Position numbers and translations under genes: made by a program
In this document: positions 1 to 9,483 of the stretch, in pieces
Position numbering within the stretch: the stretch's first letter is position 1
How the letters are laid out: the number at the start of each line of letters is the position of its first letter
Assembly (NCBI RefSeq): GCF_002211785.1
Contig: NZ_CP022132.1
Span: forward strand, 1,240,001 to 1,304,000
Source: Francisella halioticida
GTDB lineage: Bacteria; Pseudomonadota; Gammaproteobacteria; Francisellales; Francisellaceae
Length of the DNA stretch: 64,000 nucleotides
Direction: 5' to 3'
Notes under the pieces: model-generated
What the model saw: only the letters and a program-made list of their open reading frames with translations
Told to the model about the DNA's origin: nothing
Databases searched by the model: none

Positions 1-945
1 TGTATTATTAGTATATAACTTCCCTTTAGATTCTCTTTGTTTATCAAAAGATACACCATCAACAACGACATCTTTTAAAGCTATTTGTCTTGTTAGCAAG
101 TTTGAAATATTTATACTAGCACTAATAGATTTAGCATAGAATCTATCTTTATTAAGATCTATAGGATCTGCTGCTCCTAGTCCTGTTATTTTAAGTCTTG
201 CATCTGTCAAATTTAAGTTTAAAGAATCATAATCAACTGTCGCACCATTTGCTTTTGTTAGTTGTTGTTTAATTATATTTGAAACTAATGAAGTTTCTAA
301 AACCTCTGGTGAATAAAAAATAGCTGCAATAATCAGACCAATTAAAATGACTCCTGTTATCCTAAATGGCTGTCTGAATTTACGATTCTTCATCTTAACC
401 CAGTCAATTTTTGCAATATTTTTACCTAGAAAAATCCAGCTAGCAATTTTTACAAAAAAGTTTTTTGTAATCTTATTGTATATCTCTGTGCCAGTTTTAA
501 TCACTGACATTTTTGCAACTACTTTTTTATAAGCTTTGGCAATAATAACTCCAAAAATTAAACCTAAAATCACTGAAAGTATAAAAGCTCCAGTAACAAG
601 ATAATAATCAAAACCAGCATATGCAACTACAGGAGTATTAACTAACGTTTTAAATATAGGTTGAGTAAATCCATCAAGCAAGAATCGCCCTAATGAAAAG
701 CTAACAGCTTCTAAAACAAATGAAAGAGCTTTTGCTATTATTAAAATAAATACAAATACACCTATATTAATTCTAAGGATAATAACTAGGAATAATACCC
801 CGACGAATAATAATGGCGAATATGATATCCCTGGAATAAAACCAAATACAAATGCAAACAACGATGTTAAAATCAATTGAAATGGTGTAATTTTTGAAAA
901 AATAGTCGATTTCATCTTATCAAATATATAATCAAACATTTTCAT
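1..945 (-). CDS. TIGR03546/TIGR03545-like membrane protein, C-terminus outside window
   Basis: An open frame of 315 codons runs from an ATG at 945, with AAGG just upstream, off the left edge with no stop, so the C-terminus is missing. The first ~150 residues are hydrophobic with several membrane segments and resemble the uncharacterised TIGR03546 family. After a basic stretch (WVKMKNRKFRQPFR) and one more membrane segment, the rest resembles TIGR03545, an AsmA-like family, with the pattern DARLKITGLGAADP followed by VVVDGV. These two families are usually neighbouring genes, so this looks like a fusion. The role is unknown; an envelope function is inferred from the AsmA-like part. The family call is from memory of motifs. 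Confidence 0.6.
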   Translation of the reverse strand, partial: MKMFDYIFDKMKSTIFSKITPFQLILTSLFAFVFGFIPGISYSPLLFVGVLFLVIILRINIGVFVFILIIAKALSFVLEAVSFSLGRFLLDGFTQPIFKTLVNTPVVAYAGFDYYLVTGAFILSVILGLIFGVIIAKAYKKVVAKMSVIKTGTEIYNKITKNFFVKIASWIFLGKNIAKIDWVKMKNRKFRQPFRITGVILIGLIIAAIFYSPEVLETSLVSNIIKQQLTKANGATVDYDSLNLNLTDARLKITGLGAADPIDLNKDRFYAKSISASINISNLLTRQIALKDVVVDGVSFDKQRESKGKLYTNNT

Positions 946-1119
946 TTACCTTATTATTTTTTTTAATTTACTAAACTAACATTATCATATTATAGGAAAA
1001 TCAAAATACTAATATAGTATTTTATTGTAAAAAAATAAACTTAAGTTATTTATTTCAACAGTAAGAAGAACCACTTCAACCTGGATGTTAACTTTATTAT
1101 TTTTATAAAAAATGACTAT

Positions 1120-1148
1120 TTGCAAGTATAAAATAAATACCATACAAT
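1120..1148 (+). promoter_or_regulatory. Probable sigma-70 promoter for sucCD
   Basis: TTGCAA at 1120-1125 and TACAAT at 1143-1148 are separated by exactly 17 bases. It is the best -35/-10 pair in the 349-base gap between the leftmost gene and sucC. Transcription from about 1155 would give a leader of about 140 nt before the sucC start. Confidence 0.5.
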
Positions 1149-1168
1149 ACGAATAATAGGAAATATTA

Positions 1169-1228
1169 ATGATTAAGCTAAAACCTTCATCTATATTTAG
1201 CTGCTTTTTATTAGAAAAAAAAAAGTAA
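1169..1228 (+). CDS. Possible 19-residue leader peptide upstream of sucC
   Basis: An ATG at 1169 sits five bases after AGGAAA and opens a frame of 19 codons that starts MIKLKPSSIF and ends at TAA (1226-1228). It lies in the predicted sucC leader between the promoter at 1120 and the sucC ribosome site. Nothing shows it is translated, and a frame of this size is easily accidental. It is listed because of its ribosome-binding site and its place in the leader. The rest of 946-1294 shows nothing else recognisable. Confidence 0.18.
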   Translation: MIKLKPSSIFSCFLLEKKK

Positions 1229-1294
1229 ATACGTTATCATTCCACCTGTTATTTACAAAATTTTTGTCAAACGATCAAATAAGGAAGAAAATCG

Positions 1295-2458
1295 ATGAAC
1301 TTACATGAATATCAAGCTAAAGATCTTTTAGAAAGCTATGGTCTAAAAGTTCAAAAAGGTATTGTGGCTCACAACCCAAATGAAGCTGCTCAAGCATTTG
1401 ACCAAATTGGTGGTAAATTTGCGGTAGTAAAAGCTCAGGTACATGCGGGTGGTCGTGGTAAAGCTGGCGGTGTTAAAGTTGTTAAATCATCTCAAGAAGC
1501 TCGTGAAGTAGCAGAAAGCCTTATTGGCAAAAATCTAGTAACATTCCAAACAGATGCTGAAGGCCAACCAGTCAACTCTGTAGGTATCTTCGAAGATGTA
1601 TACCCAGTAACTAACGAATTATATCTAGGTGCTGTTGTTGATAGATCTAGCCGTAAGGTAACTTTTATGGCATCGACTGAAGGTGGTGTAGATATTGAAG
1701 AAGTTGCTCACAATACTCCTGAGAAGATCCTTAAAGTAGAAGTTGATCCATTAGTTGGTCTTCAACCATTCCAAGCTCGTGAAGTAGCATTTAAATTAGG
1801 TTTAGAAGGAAAACAAATCAGTGATTTTGTTAAAACTATGTTAGGTGCTTATAAAGCTTTTGTAGAATGTGATTTTGCTTTATTTGAGATCAACCCTCTT
1901 GCTGTAAGAGAAAATGGTGACATTGTTTGTGTTGATGGTAAAATAAACCTTGATTCAAATGCTCTTTATAGACACCCTAAACTTTTAGCCCTAAGAGATA
2001 AGTCTCAGGAAAATGCTAAAGAGCTTAAAGCTTCTGAGCATGAACTAAACTATGTTGCTCTTGAAGGAAATATTGGTTGTATGGTGAATGGTGCTGGTCT
2101 TGCTATGGCAACTATGGACATTATTCAACTATATGGCGGTAAACCTGCAAACTTCCTAGATGTAGGTGGTGGTGCTACTAAAGAAAGAGTAATTGAAGCT
2201 TTCAAACTAATCTTGGATGATGAAAATGTAAAAGCTGTTTTAATCAATATATTTGGTGGAATTGTACGCTGTGATATGATTGCAGAAGCAATTATTGATG
2301 CTGTTAAAGAAGTAAACGTAACTGTGCCAGTAGTAGTTCGCCTAGAAGGTAACAATGCTGAATTAGGTTCTAAAATTTTAACAGAATCAGGCTTAAAGCT
2401 CATCCCTGCAGATGGTTTGGCTGATGCTGCTGATAAAGTTGTAAAGTCACTAAGTTAA
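1295..2458 (+). CDS. sucC: Succinyl-CoA synthetase, beta subunit (ADP-forming)
   Basis: This is the beta subunit of the TCA-cycle enzyme that converts succinyl-CoA to succinate with ATP (or GTP) formation; it works as a heterotetramer with SucD in the cytoplasm. The 387 residues are the normal family length. The N-terminal ATP-grasp part carries the nucleotide-binding stretch [10 protein letters not shown] at residues 50-59. The C-terminal ligase part has [14 protein letters not shown] and GGIVRCD. The start is supported by AAGGAAG nine bases upstream of the ATG. sucD follows after 31 bases, so the two form an operon, probably transcribed from the promoter at 1120-1148. No defect is seen. Confidence 0.97.
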   Translation: MNLHEYQAKDLLESYGLKVQKGIVAHNPNEAAQAFDQIGGKFAVVKAQVHAGGRGKAGGVKVVKSSQEAREVAESLIGKNLVTFQTDAEGQPVNSVGIFEDVYPVTNELYLGAVVDRSSRKVTFMASTEGGVDIEEVAHNTPEKILKVEVDPLVGLQPFQAREVAFKLGLEGKQISDFVKTMLGAYKAFVECDFALFEINPLAVRENGDIVCVDGKINLDSNALYRHPKLLALRDKSQENAKELKASEHELNYVALEGNIGCMVNGAGLAMATMDIIQLYGGKPANFLDVGGGATKERVIEAFKLILDDENVKAVLINIFGGIVRCDMIAEAIIDAVKEVNVTVPVVVRLEGNNAELGSKILTESGLKLIPADGLADAADKVVKSLS

Positions 2459-2489
2459 TAAATTAAAACAGTTAAAAGGATATTAAATA

Positions 2490-3362
2490 ATGAGCGTATT
2501 AATTGATAAAGATACAAAAGTTTTAGTACAAGGTTTTACTGGTAAAAATGGTACTTTTCATTCAGAGCAAGCTATTGCTTATGGTACAAAGATCGTTGGC
2601 GGTGTAACTCCTGGTAAAGGTGGTCAAACTCATTTAGACAGGCCTGTTTTTAACACAATGGAAGAAGCTGTAAAAGCTACTGGTGCAGATGCATCTGTAA
2701 TCTATGTACCTGCTCCATTTGTAAAAGATTCTGCAATCGAAGCTATTGATTCTGGTGTTAAACTAATTGTGATCATTACTGAAGGTGTTCCTACTCTAGA
2801 CATGTTAGTAGTTAAAGAATACTTAAAAGGTAAGGATGTACAAGTAGTTGGCCCTAACTGCCCTGGTGTTATCACTCCAGGTGAATGTAAAATTGGCATT
2901 ATGCCTGGGCACATCCATCAGCCTGGTAGAGTTGGTATCATCTCTCGTTCTGGTACTTTGACTTATGAAGCAGTTGCTCAAACTACTAAACTAGGTTTTG
3001 GCCAATCAACTTGTATAGGTATAGGTGGTGATCCAATCCCTGGTATGAACCAAATTGAGGCTCTAAAACTTCTAGAGAATGATCCACAAACAGAAGCTAT
3101 AATCTTAATTGGTGAGATTGGCGGTACAGCTGAAGAAGAAGCTGCTGAATATATCAAAGATAATGTAACTAAGCCAGTTATTGGATACATTGCTGGTGTT
3201 ACAGCCCCTCCAGGAAAACGTATGGGCCATGCTGGTGCTATTATCTCTGGAGGTAAGGGTACAGCTGATGAGAAATTTGCTGCTTTTGAAGCTGCTGGTA
3301 TTGCTTATACCAGATCACCTGCAGAGCTAGGCTCTAGGCTTAAAGAAGTTACTGGTTGGTAA
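2490..3362 (+). CDS. sucD: Succinyl-CoA synthetase, alpha subunit
   Basis: SucD binds CoA and carries the catalytic phosphohistidine of succinyl-CoA synthetase. The sequence has the N-terminal CoA-binding Rossmann domain ([14 protein letters not shown] near residue 15), the ligase motif [12 protein letters not shown] near residue 122, and the active histidine in MGHAGAI at residue 247. At 290 residues it is full length. An AAAGGATAT ribosome site precedes the ATG. It is the second gene of the sucCD operon. The 98 bases after it hold no clear terminator hairpin. Confidence 0.97.
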   Translation: MSVLIDKDTKVLVQGFTGKNGTFHSEQAIAYGTKIVGGVTPGKGGQTHLDRPVFNTMEEAVKATGADASVIYVPAPFVKDSAIEAIDSGVKLIVIITEGVPTLDMLVVKEYLKGKDVQVVGPNCPGVITPGECKIGIMPGHIHQPGRVGIISRSGTLTYEAVAQTTKLGFGQSTCIGIGGDPIPGMNQIEALKLLENDPQTEAIILIGEIGGTAEEEAAEYIKDNVTKPVIGYIAGVTAPPGKRMGHAGAIISGGKGTADEKFAAFEAAGIAYTRSPAELGSRLKEVTGW

Positions 3363-3460
3363 TTTCTTTATCTTTTTTATCTTGTCTTATTCTGACTATA
3401 TTTAAATTCAAAACGAATAATATACATCTTAGAATAAATTATTAAATCAACGTTATATGT

Positions 3461-4140
3461 TTATCTTTTACTAAACAAAGCTCTCAAATTCCTTTTAATA
3501 ACATTCTTGTATATCAAAGTAGGTAAACTTGAGAGAAAATCCTTTGCTGAACCTTTACCCGCTTTTTTCAGCACTTTTCTGGCTAAAAAAGGATTCACTG
3601 GATAAAAAAAGTCTTTCTTTGGTAATTCTTTATTTGCTAACAATGACTCTATAGCCTTTCTTACAAGAACAGGATTATTCCAATCTAATTTAAAAACTAT
3701 CTTTTTCTCTTTGTTAATAATAAATACCGCATTAGGCATACTTTATGTGCATCACCATTTATATCATCAATAAATATAGTCCTTTTTTCTTTATCTACAT
3801 TTTTTAATTCTGTTGCACAACTTTTTTTATCATCATAGCTTTCATGTTTCTTAATATTTAACCCTGGATGAGCTTCTCTTACATATAGTACTACAAATGA
3901 TAAATCACTATAGTCTTTAGCTAGCTTAGACATAGAATCTCTTCTTCCTTGAAACAACGGACAAGTAATACTACCCATCTCAAAAATCAAATAATCTCCA
4001 GTAAAATTAAGGATATTTTGACAACTTCCTTCTACTGTTTCTAATTTTATATCAACAGCTTTATCTCCAGCACTTAACCCTTGAGATGTTTCAAAATTAT
4101 AATCATCTGATGAGAAATTATCATAATTATAGTTACTCAT
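3461..4140 (-). pseudogene. Thioredoxin-fold (deiodinase/peroxiredoxin-like) protein, frameshifted
   Basis: Two frames together make one protein of about 225 residues. The first starts at ATG 4140, seven bases after a strong AAAGGAGAT site, and reads to DINGDAHK. The second resumes one frame over at MPNAVFIINKEKKIVFKLDW and runs to 3461. The break is at about 3735-3742. The motifs FEMGSITCPLF and YVREAHPG fit the thioredoxin-fold redoxin group related to iodothyronine deiodinases, with a single cysteine (ITCP) at the usual active-site position. A longer upstream start (4203) lacks a ribosome site and is not preferred. The cellular role is unknown. The frameshift implies loss of the C-terminal third unless it is a sequence error. 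Confidence 0.7.
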
Positions 4141-4348
4141 TAATATCTCCTTTAGGATATGCTTATTCTCTTTATAAACTATAGCATAATCTGGTTCTAA
4201 CAACGTGTAATATACTACCCCATAATATATTTATTCTTTCAAATAAGATTTGCTGATTCAAAAGGTAGATCTCTGATGAGAAAATAAATAAAATTGACCT
4301 TTATAACAAAAAAATAATAAACACTAAAACTTAAAGGAGATAATTAAA

Positions 4349-5483
4349 ATGAATTTAAACAAAATTGCTACCGTGTTAGTTGCTAGCCTATTTAGTTTAT
4401 CAATAGGAGTTTTTTTCGGAGAATGCATCATTAGTAAAAGATAATGCTATATCTAAGGGTAAACTTATATTTGCAGCGACTCTTATTAGACATGGAGATA
4501 GAACTCCATATATGCCAATTAAAAACCCTCAATATAACCACTCATGGTCAGAAGGTAATGGCGAATTAACACCTCTTGGAATGAAAGAAGAATATAAACT
4601 TGGGAAACATATAAGAAAGATTTATCTAAATAAATATCATCTTTTACCAAAGACATACTCTAATGGAACTATAATATCATGGGCAGGACAAGAGAATAGA
4701 CTAGTTATTAGTACCTAATCTTTTTTATATGGATTATATCCTCTTGGAACCGGTCCAAAATTAGCTTCAGGATCACCTGCGTTGCCAGGAGCCTTAAACT
4801 CAATACCTATATTTACCTTACCAAATGCTCCAGTATTTGATATTGGATCTGGAAAAGAATTACAGGTATTTAATAAACTTGCAAAAAAAGAAGTTCATAC
4901 TCAAGCACTATGGAAAAAATATAATGGTGAAGTATCTAATAAACAATTAGATCAATGGTCTAGAATTGCAGGATATAAAATAACAAATCTTTCTGATGCT
5001 GGTGGTTTTTTTGATGATTTACATGTCCGTAAAATTTATAAAGTTCCTTTTCCTAAAGGTATTAGTATGAAAACTTATGATAAATATTACCCGTTAACTA
5101 ACTGGGCTGGATTATATGAGCTTACTCCAAAAAATATTGGAGATTTACTTGGATCTCCATTCTTGGATAATCTAAATAAATATTTATCCTCAAAAATTAA
5201 TACTCACAATAAAAAACTCAAGTACGTTGTTTATGGAGGACATGATACTACTATAGCGATTGTAATGAGTGCTCTTGGTGATCCTATAACTATAAATCCT
5301 CATTATGCTTCATATATAAATTTTGAGTTGTTCAAGATAAATAATAGCTACATAGTAAAAGTAATCTATAATGGTAAAGGTATTAAAATACCAGCATGTA
5401 ATAACAAAAGCTATTGTAGTTATAAGCAATTTAATAAAATAGTTAATCAAGCTATTGCCAAAAGAAATAAAATGCTTAGCTAA
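4349..5483 (+). pseudogene. Histidine acid phosphatase, two disabling lesions
   Basis: The ATG at 4349 follows AAAGGAGA and opens a signal-peptide-like start (MNLNKIATVLVASLF). At 4410-4416 a run of seven T shifts the frame, which ends at a stop near 4442; with six T the frame continues into the phosphatase. The downstream frame contains the catalytic RHGDRTP motif and, near the end, GGHDTTI, the two signatures of histidine acid phosphatases. At 4716 the codon is TAA inside ...VIST-stop-SFLYGLYPLGTG, where CAA (Gln) is the simplest ancestor, and the frame resumes without a shift to 5483. The family is secreted, and Francisella is known to carry several acid phosphatases. Here two independent hits make it non-functional. 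Confidence 0.85.
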
Positions 5484-5808
5484 GTAACTGCAGTATCAAT
5501 TAGATTTTATTATTAGTGGTGATCACTTTTTAAGGCATGTATTTAAGAGGGTGAAATTACCAATAAAAGCAAAGAAGGAGAAAGCTATAATTTAATTTCT
5601 GTTATATGTAGTATTTCATCCATGTTAAGTATGTTTTTTGTTTTGCAAAACTATTTAAATATACTTAACAACTTTATTCAAAATTTTTGTTCATGGAATC
5701 CATTATTACTTTGTAATACTTTTTTGAATAAATGTGGTCATATTTTTAATGTGGCTTCATTGATATTATTATGCTATCTTTTAGATTATTTTTATTAGAA
5801 ACTAAACA
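5484..5808. other. 325-base gap between acid phosphatase remnant and AI-2E permease
   Basis: There is no recognisable gene. A short open frame of 58 codons (5622-5798, starting MLSMFFVLQNYL) is hydrophobic but has no good ribosome site or family resemblance. TTAAGTAT near 5625 and ATACTTAA near 5660 form an inverted repeat that could make a hairpin. The stretch may be decayed coding DNA. Confidence 0.4.
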
Positions 5809-6834
5809 ATGAATAGTTACTCCATAATCAAAAAACTAAGCATTTCATGTTTAATTGGTGTATTAATAATATGGGTACTATATCCTTTTATTTACCCTAT
5901 TTTATTTGCAGCTCTTCTGGCCATAATACTGGCTCCTTTACAAGTAAATCTAGAAAAGCACATAGGTAGACATAATAGTAGCTTTCTCATAGCTATGGGG
6001 ATCTTATTATGTATTTTTATTCCCATGCTAATAGTAATATCATATGCTATTGCCGAGATTATAGCTTATTTGCAGAATGCTGAGTCTTTATCTCAGACTT
6101 TTACTCAACTTAGTAATTCTATAGCTAAGATTCCATATGCTGGTGAATATCTGCAGCAACATTTTGATAAGCTAATAACTATAATTAAACATGATAAAGA
6201 AAAAATTATCACTAACCTTGGACAACTTTTACCTGCGATAAAGTATATAGGTGCTACATCTATAAGTTTAGTAACTGATTTCTTGATAACAATACTACTT
6301 GTTTATCAATTTTTAGTAAGTGGTACGACTGTAGAGAAATTCTTCAAAAAAGTTGTCTTGAAAGATTTCAATGATAGTGATAGCTTTATATCAACAGCAA
6401 TTATAACAACTCGCAGAGTTAGTTTAGCGATATTTCTTACAGCTATACTTGTTGGTGTAATTATGGGAGTTACCTTCTCGATATTATCTATGCCAAGCCC
6501 GATACTTTTTGCTTTTATTTCTGCTATAGCTTCAATGGTACCTTTTATGGTTGGTATTGTTTATATACTTTTAGGAGCTGCCGTATTTGTAATATATGGT
6601 ACTACAAAAGCTATTATCATTTTAATAGTCGGCTTTGCACTTAATATCTTTACAGATAATATTATGCAACCTAAAATTATAAACAAGCAAGTTAAACCTA
6701 GTTTTGTGGCCTCACTAATTGGTATTATGGGGGGAATCCAAGCCTTTGGTTTTATCGGAATATTTCTAGGTCCTGTGATATTTAATGTTGCTTTTGTAGG
6801 TATCGAAAAACTAATGGATGGAAAAGAATACTAA
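5809..6834 (+). CDS. AI-2E family (PerM-like) membrane permease
   Basis: This is a 341-residue integral membrane protein of the AI-2E/PerM transporter family. Members span the inner membrane about eight times and export small molecules or act as Na+/H+ exchangers; the substrate here is unknown. Visible features are two N-terminal membrane segments with YPFIYPILFAALLAIILAPL, a soluble loop at about residues 85-150, then a block of membrane segments ending in the conserved stretch DNIMQPKIINKQV and FIGIFLGPVIFN. The ribosome site is weak (AAACTAAACA before the ATG). A degenerate partial copy of the same gene lies at 8842-9173. TTTCCT...AGGAAA just after the stop could be a weak terminator stem. 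Confidence 0.88.
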   Translation: MNSYSIIKKLSISCLIGVLIIWVLYPFIYPILFAALLAIILAPLQVNLEKHIGRHNSSFLIAMGILLCIFIPMLIVISYAIAEIIAYLQNAESLSQTFTQLSNSIAKIPYAGEYLQQHFDKLITIIKHDKEKIITNLGQLLPAIKYIGATSISLVTDFLITILLVYQFLVSGTTVEKFFKKVVLKDFNDSDSFISTAIITTRRVSLAIFLTAILVGVIMGVTFSILSMPSPILFAFISAIASMVPFMVGIVYILLGAAVFVIYGTTKAIIILIVGFALNIFTDNIMQPKIINKQVKPSFVASLIGIMGGIQAFGFIGIFLGPVIFNVAFVGIEKLMDGKEY

Positions 6835-6839
6835 TTTCC

Positions 6840-6990
6840 TTAAACTTGAGGAAAACCTTCAAAACTATACATAGTTTCTAAATCTTCATCCCAGTTGACT
6901 TTACTAGCTCAAATGGCATAAAAAAATTATCAAAACTACCCATCCATTTTAAAACCAATTCTTCCACGAAGAAACATGAACCTTTATTAA
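6840..6990 (-). pseudogene. C-terminal scrap of an unidentified gene, frameshifted
   Basis: On the minus strand, the frame ending at 6840 reads KVNWDEDLETMYSFEGFPQV-stop, and a second frame just upstream reads FFVEELVLKWMGSFDNFFM. The two join sensibly if one frameshift near 6905 is allowed. The duplicated segment at 9174-9210 retains a similar end (SFEAFPQA-stop), so the scrap was copied together with the AI-2E permease. I do not recognise the family. Confidence 0.3.
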
Positions 6991-7070
6991 ATTATTCAAC
7001 GACTTCTCTTCATGAAACTTAGAAAAAAATATATAATGGAACGATACTATTAATATTTTTTAACAAAAAC

Positions 7071-8642
7071 ATGAGTCAAGCAATAGAGAAAAAGAGTGTA
7101 GGTCTTATGACAGTTATATTAATTTCTGTCAGTGGAATTATAGGTAGCGGATGGCTTTTCAGTTCTTATTTGGGAGCAAAAGAAGCTGGTTCTGGTGTAT
7201 ATTTTTCATGGTTTATTATTTTAATATTTTTTATTCTAATGGCGCTAGCAGTATCTGAAGTTGCTGTTATGTACCCTGTGAGAGGAATAGTTGGAAGGAT
7301 GGGATCAATATCTCATAATAAATATTTCGGAGCTATATTCTCCTTCGCTATATGGCTAGAACTCGTGGGTAGTATGCCAGGAGAGGCTCAAGCATCTACT
7401 CAATACCTATCTTATATATCTCCACACCTTTCTGAAATATTTATGTACAAAGGATCTCTAACATGGCAAGGACTCACTTTAACTTTAGTATTTTTGGTAT
7501 TTTATTGGATAATAAATATGATAGGAATGAAAGTGTTTGCTAGAATTAACAATACGATTGCTATTTTTAAAGTTATTATCCCTGTTTTTGTAGCTTTAGT
7601 GATAATAGGAGTATACTTTGACCCAGGTAACTTTAAGGCATATGACAACCAAATAGCGCCATATGGAGTAAATTCAATTTTTATAGCTATAACTTCAGCA
7701 GGTATGATATATGCCTTCAATGGCTTTCAATTACCGACTTCCTTTGCTAGTGAAATCAAAAATCCTGAAAAGATTATACCTTTAGGTATTATATTATCTA
7801 TATTAATCTGTTTTATTGTATATATAATTTTACAGACAGCATTTATAGGTGCTTTAGATAAAAACCAAATAGCAAATAACGACTGGCACACATTAAATTT
7901 CAATTCCCCATTTGTACAAATAACTACGTTACTAGGTCTAAATATAATATCTTTAATTCTATATGTCGATGCTGTTATATCTCCTTCAGGAACTGGTATT
8001 ACATTTGTTGGTTCTGCATCTAGAGTATTATTTGGTATGTCATCAGAAAAAATAATGCCTGCTTTTTTCGCAAAACTACATCCTAAATTCTTAGTCTCAT
8101 ACAGAGCAATGATATTTAACTTTTTATTGGCTTTAGTCTTTCTCTTCTTATTTAGAAGCTGGGCTGTACTTATTTTATTTATTACCGCACTAATTGTTTT
8201 AATGTATATGGTCATACCTTTATCACTAGTTGGAATGAGAAATAGTCAAAAGCATGCAGAAAGAAAATTTAAAATGCCTTTAGCTAAACCTATTTGCTAT
8301 TTATTATTTATTGTCCAAACTAGTTTTTTTGCCTTTATTGGCGCAAAAGATATGAGTTATTTAACTGTAGCCATAAGTGTATTTATGCTTTTATTTATCA
8401 TTGTAAACATAAAAAACAATAAATCTACTAAACCTATAAATATAATTAAATGTGTATCCCCTCTTCTGATTTACTTATGGATATTAGCAATTAATATTTG
8501 GCTAGGCCCCAAAGCATATGGAGGATTAGATATCCTTAGTTACTATGTATTTTATTCTGTGCAAACATTGTTAGCTATATTATTTTTCTACATCCTAACA
8601 AATAAAAAGTTTGTCAAATTTTGCCAAACTGTTTCTCAATAA
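7071..8642 (+). CDS. APC superfamily amino acid permease
   Basis: This is a 523-residue inner-membrane transporter of the amino acid-polyamine-organocation superfamily, with about twelve membrane segments expected. The first segment carries SGIIGSGWLFSS, matching the glycine-rich unwound helix that binds the substrate amino group in this fold, and YPVRGIVGRMGSISHN follows segment 2. It is a clear paralogue of the gene at 18741-20249 (shared SGWLFS, MYPVRG, FNGFQ, SPSGTG/SPSATG and LFGMSSE/LYAMSSE stretches). The substrate cannot be told from sequence. The start has only a weak ribosome site (AACAAAAAC), but no better ATG is available. The gene appears intact although both flanks are decayed. 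Confidence 0.88.
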   Translation: MSQAIEKKSVGLMTVILISVSGIIGSGWLFSSYLGAKEAGSGVYFSWFIILIFFILMALAVSEVAVMYPVRGIVGRMGSISHNKYFGAIFSFAIWLELVGSMPGEAQASTQYLSYISPHLSEIFMYKGSLTWQGLTLTLVFLVFYWIINMIGMKVFARINNTIAIFKVIIPVFVALVIIGVYFDPGNFKAYDNQIAPYGVNSIFIAITSAGMIYAFNGFQLPTSFASEIKNPEKIIPLGIILSILICFIVYIILQTAFIGALDKNQIANNDWHTLNFNSPFVQITTLLGLNIISLILYVDAVISPSGTGITFVGSASRVLFGMSSEKIMPAFFAKLHPKFLVSYRAMIFNFLLALVFLFLFRSWAVLILFITALIVLMYMVIPLSLVGMRNSQKHAERKFKMPLAKPICYLLFIVQTSFFAFIGAKDMSYLTVAISVFMLLFIIVNIKNNKSTKPINIIKCVSPLLIYLWILAINIWLGPKAYGGLDILSYYVFYSVQTLLAILFFYILTNKKFVKFCQTVSQ

Positions 8643-8676
8643 AATCTTAAGTTACTCATATTTATTTTAATCACTA

Positions 8677-8848
8677 ATGGAATCTTTAAAACACTTTAAA
8701 AGGTTCAAATTTTTATTCTTCGTAGAGATGTGGGAATGCTTTAGTTTCTACGGATTATCAACATTAACCTTATATATAACTCAAAGATTATGCTTCACAA
8801 ATGCTAATTCTACTTTGATATTTGGTAGTTATGTAACTTTTCTTTATA
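8677..8848 (+). pseudogene. POT family peptide transporter, N-terminal fragment
   Basis: The first ~57 codons read MESLKHFKRFKFLFFVEMWE-, then CFSFYGLSTLTLYITQ, the characteristic start of proton-dependent oligopeptide transporters (E-W-E-R-F-S-F/Y-Y-G, here with Cys in place of Arg). The frame then runs into sequence copied from the AI-2E permease at the shared string CTTTATATCAACAG and stops at 8874. Nearly 90% of the transporter is missing. An apparently complete POT gene, of a different type, is at 62188-63660. Confidence 0.75.
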
Positions 8849-9173
8849 TCAACAGCAATTATAACAACTCGTAAAGTCAGTTTGGTAATATTCCTTACAG
8901 CTATTACTTTTAGGCACTGCTATATTTGTAATATATGTTACTACAAAAGCTATTATCATTTTAATAGTCGGCTTTGCTCTTAATATCTTTACAGATAATA
9001 TTATGCAACCTAAGATTATAAACAAGCAAGTTAAACTTGGTTTTGTGGCTTCGCTAATTGGTATTATGGAAGGAATCCAAGCCTTTAACTTTATTGGAAT
9101 ATTTCTAGGTCTTGTAATATTTAATGTCGCTTTTGTAGGTATCAAAAAACTAATGGATAGTAAAAAACACTAA
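8842..9173 (+). pseudogene. Partial degenerate second copy of the AI-2E permease
   Basis: Bases 8842 onward match 6390-6834 of the intact AI-2E permease at roughly 85-90% identity by eye, including its last codons (KLMD..K..H-stop). About 120 bases are missing, corresponding to 6455-6570 of the intact gene, where short TATACTT repeats bound the deleted piece. The similarity continues past the stop to about 9210. The fragment has no start and is out of frame with the POT fragment before it. Confidence 0.85.
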
Positions 9174-9210
9174 TCTTTTTAAGCTTGAGGAAAAGCTTCA
9201 AAGCTATGAA

Positions 9211-9412
9211 TGATCTACCCCGTCAATTTGGGACAGTTTACTACTTCATTTTCCATTATATATTCAAATTGATATGGAGTCATATAATTTATTGTAGAAT
9301 GTCTCCTTTTTGTATTATAGTAAGCTTCAATATATTCAAATATTGATAGTTTAGCTTCTTCTCTAGTTTTATAGCTTTCATCATGTACTAACTCTACTTT
9401 TAAAGTTCCAAA
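9211..9412 (-). mobile_element. ISb (IS3-family-like) right-end fragment
   Basis: The end sequence TGATCTACCCCGTCAATTTG and the last ~65 codons of the transposase (FFGTLKVELVHDE ... MTPYQFEYIMENEVVNCPKL) are nearly identical to the right ends at 38102 and 46228. The copy stops abruptly at about 9412, where it meets the right end of ISa copy 1. It cannot move by itself. Confidence 0.9.
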
Positions 9413-9478
9413 AAATAAACTGTCCCTGTTATTCAATACCACTTTATAAAATATTTTTATTCCTTGCTTTTATGCAGC

Positions 9479-9483
9479 ATCTA
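9479..9483. repeat. 5-bp target duplication ATCTA (partner at 13530-13534)
   Basis: ATCTA occurs directly outside both ends of the Tn3-family element. The uninterrupted IS copy at 27620-28921 contains one TAGAT/ATCTA at the same place, just before its transposase stop codon. This fixes the insertion point. A 5-bp duplication is characteristic of the Tn3 family. Confidence 0.95.

Noticed and set aside
2125-2914. Minus-strand open frames opposite sucC and sucD
   Set aside because: They lie fully inside confident genes in another frame, have no ribosome sites and no family resemblance.
5622-5798. 58-codon hydrophobic plus-strand frame before the AI-2E permease
   Set aside because: No good ribosome site and no recognisable family; AT-rich DNA gives such frames by chance. 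Mentioned only in the gap entry.
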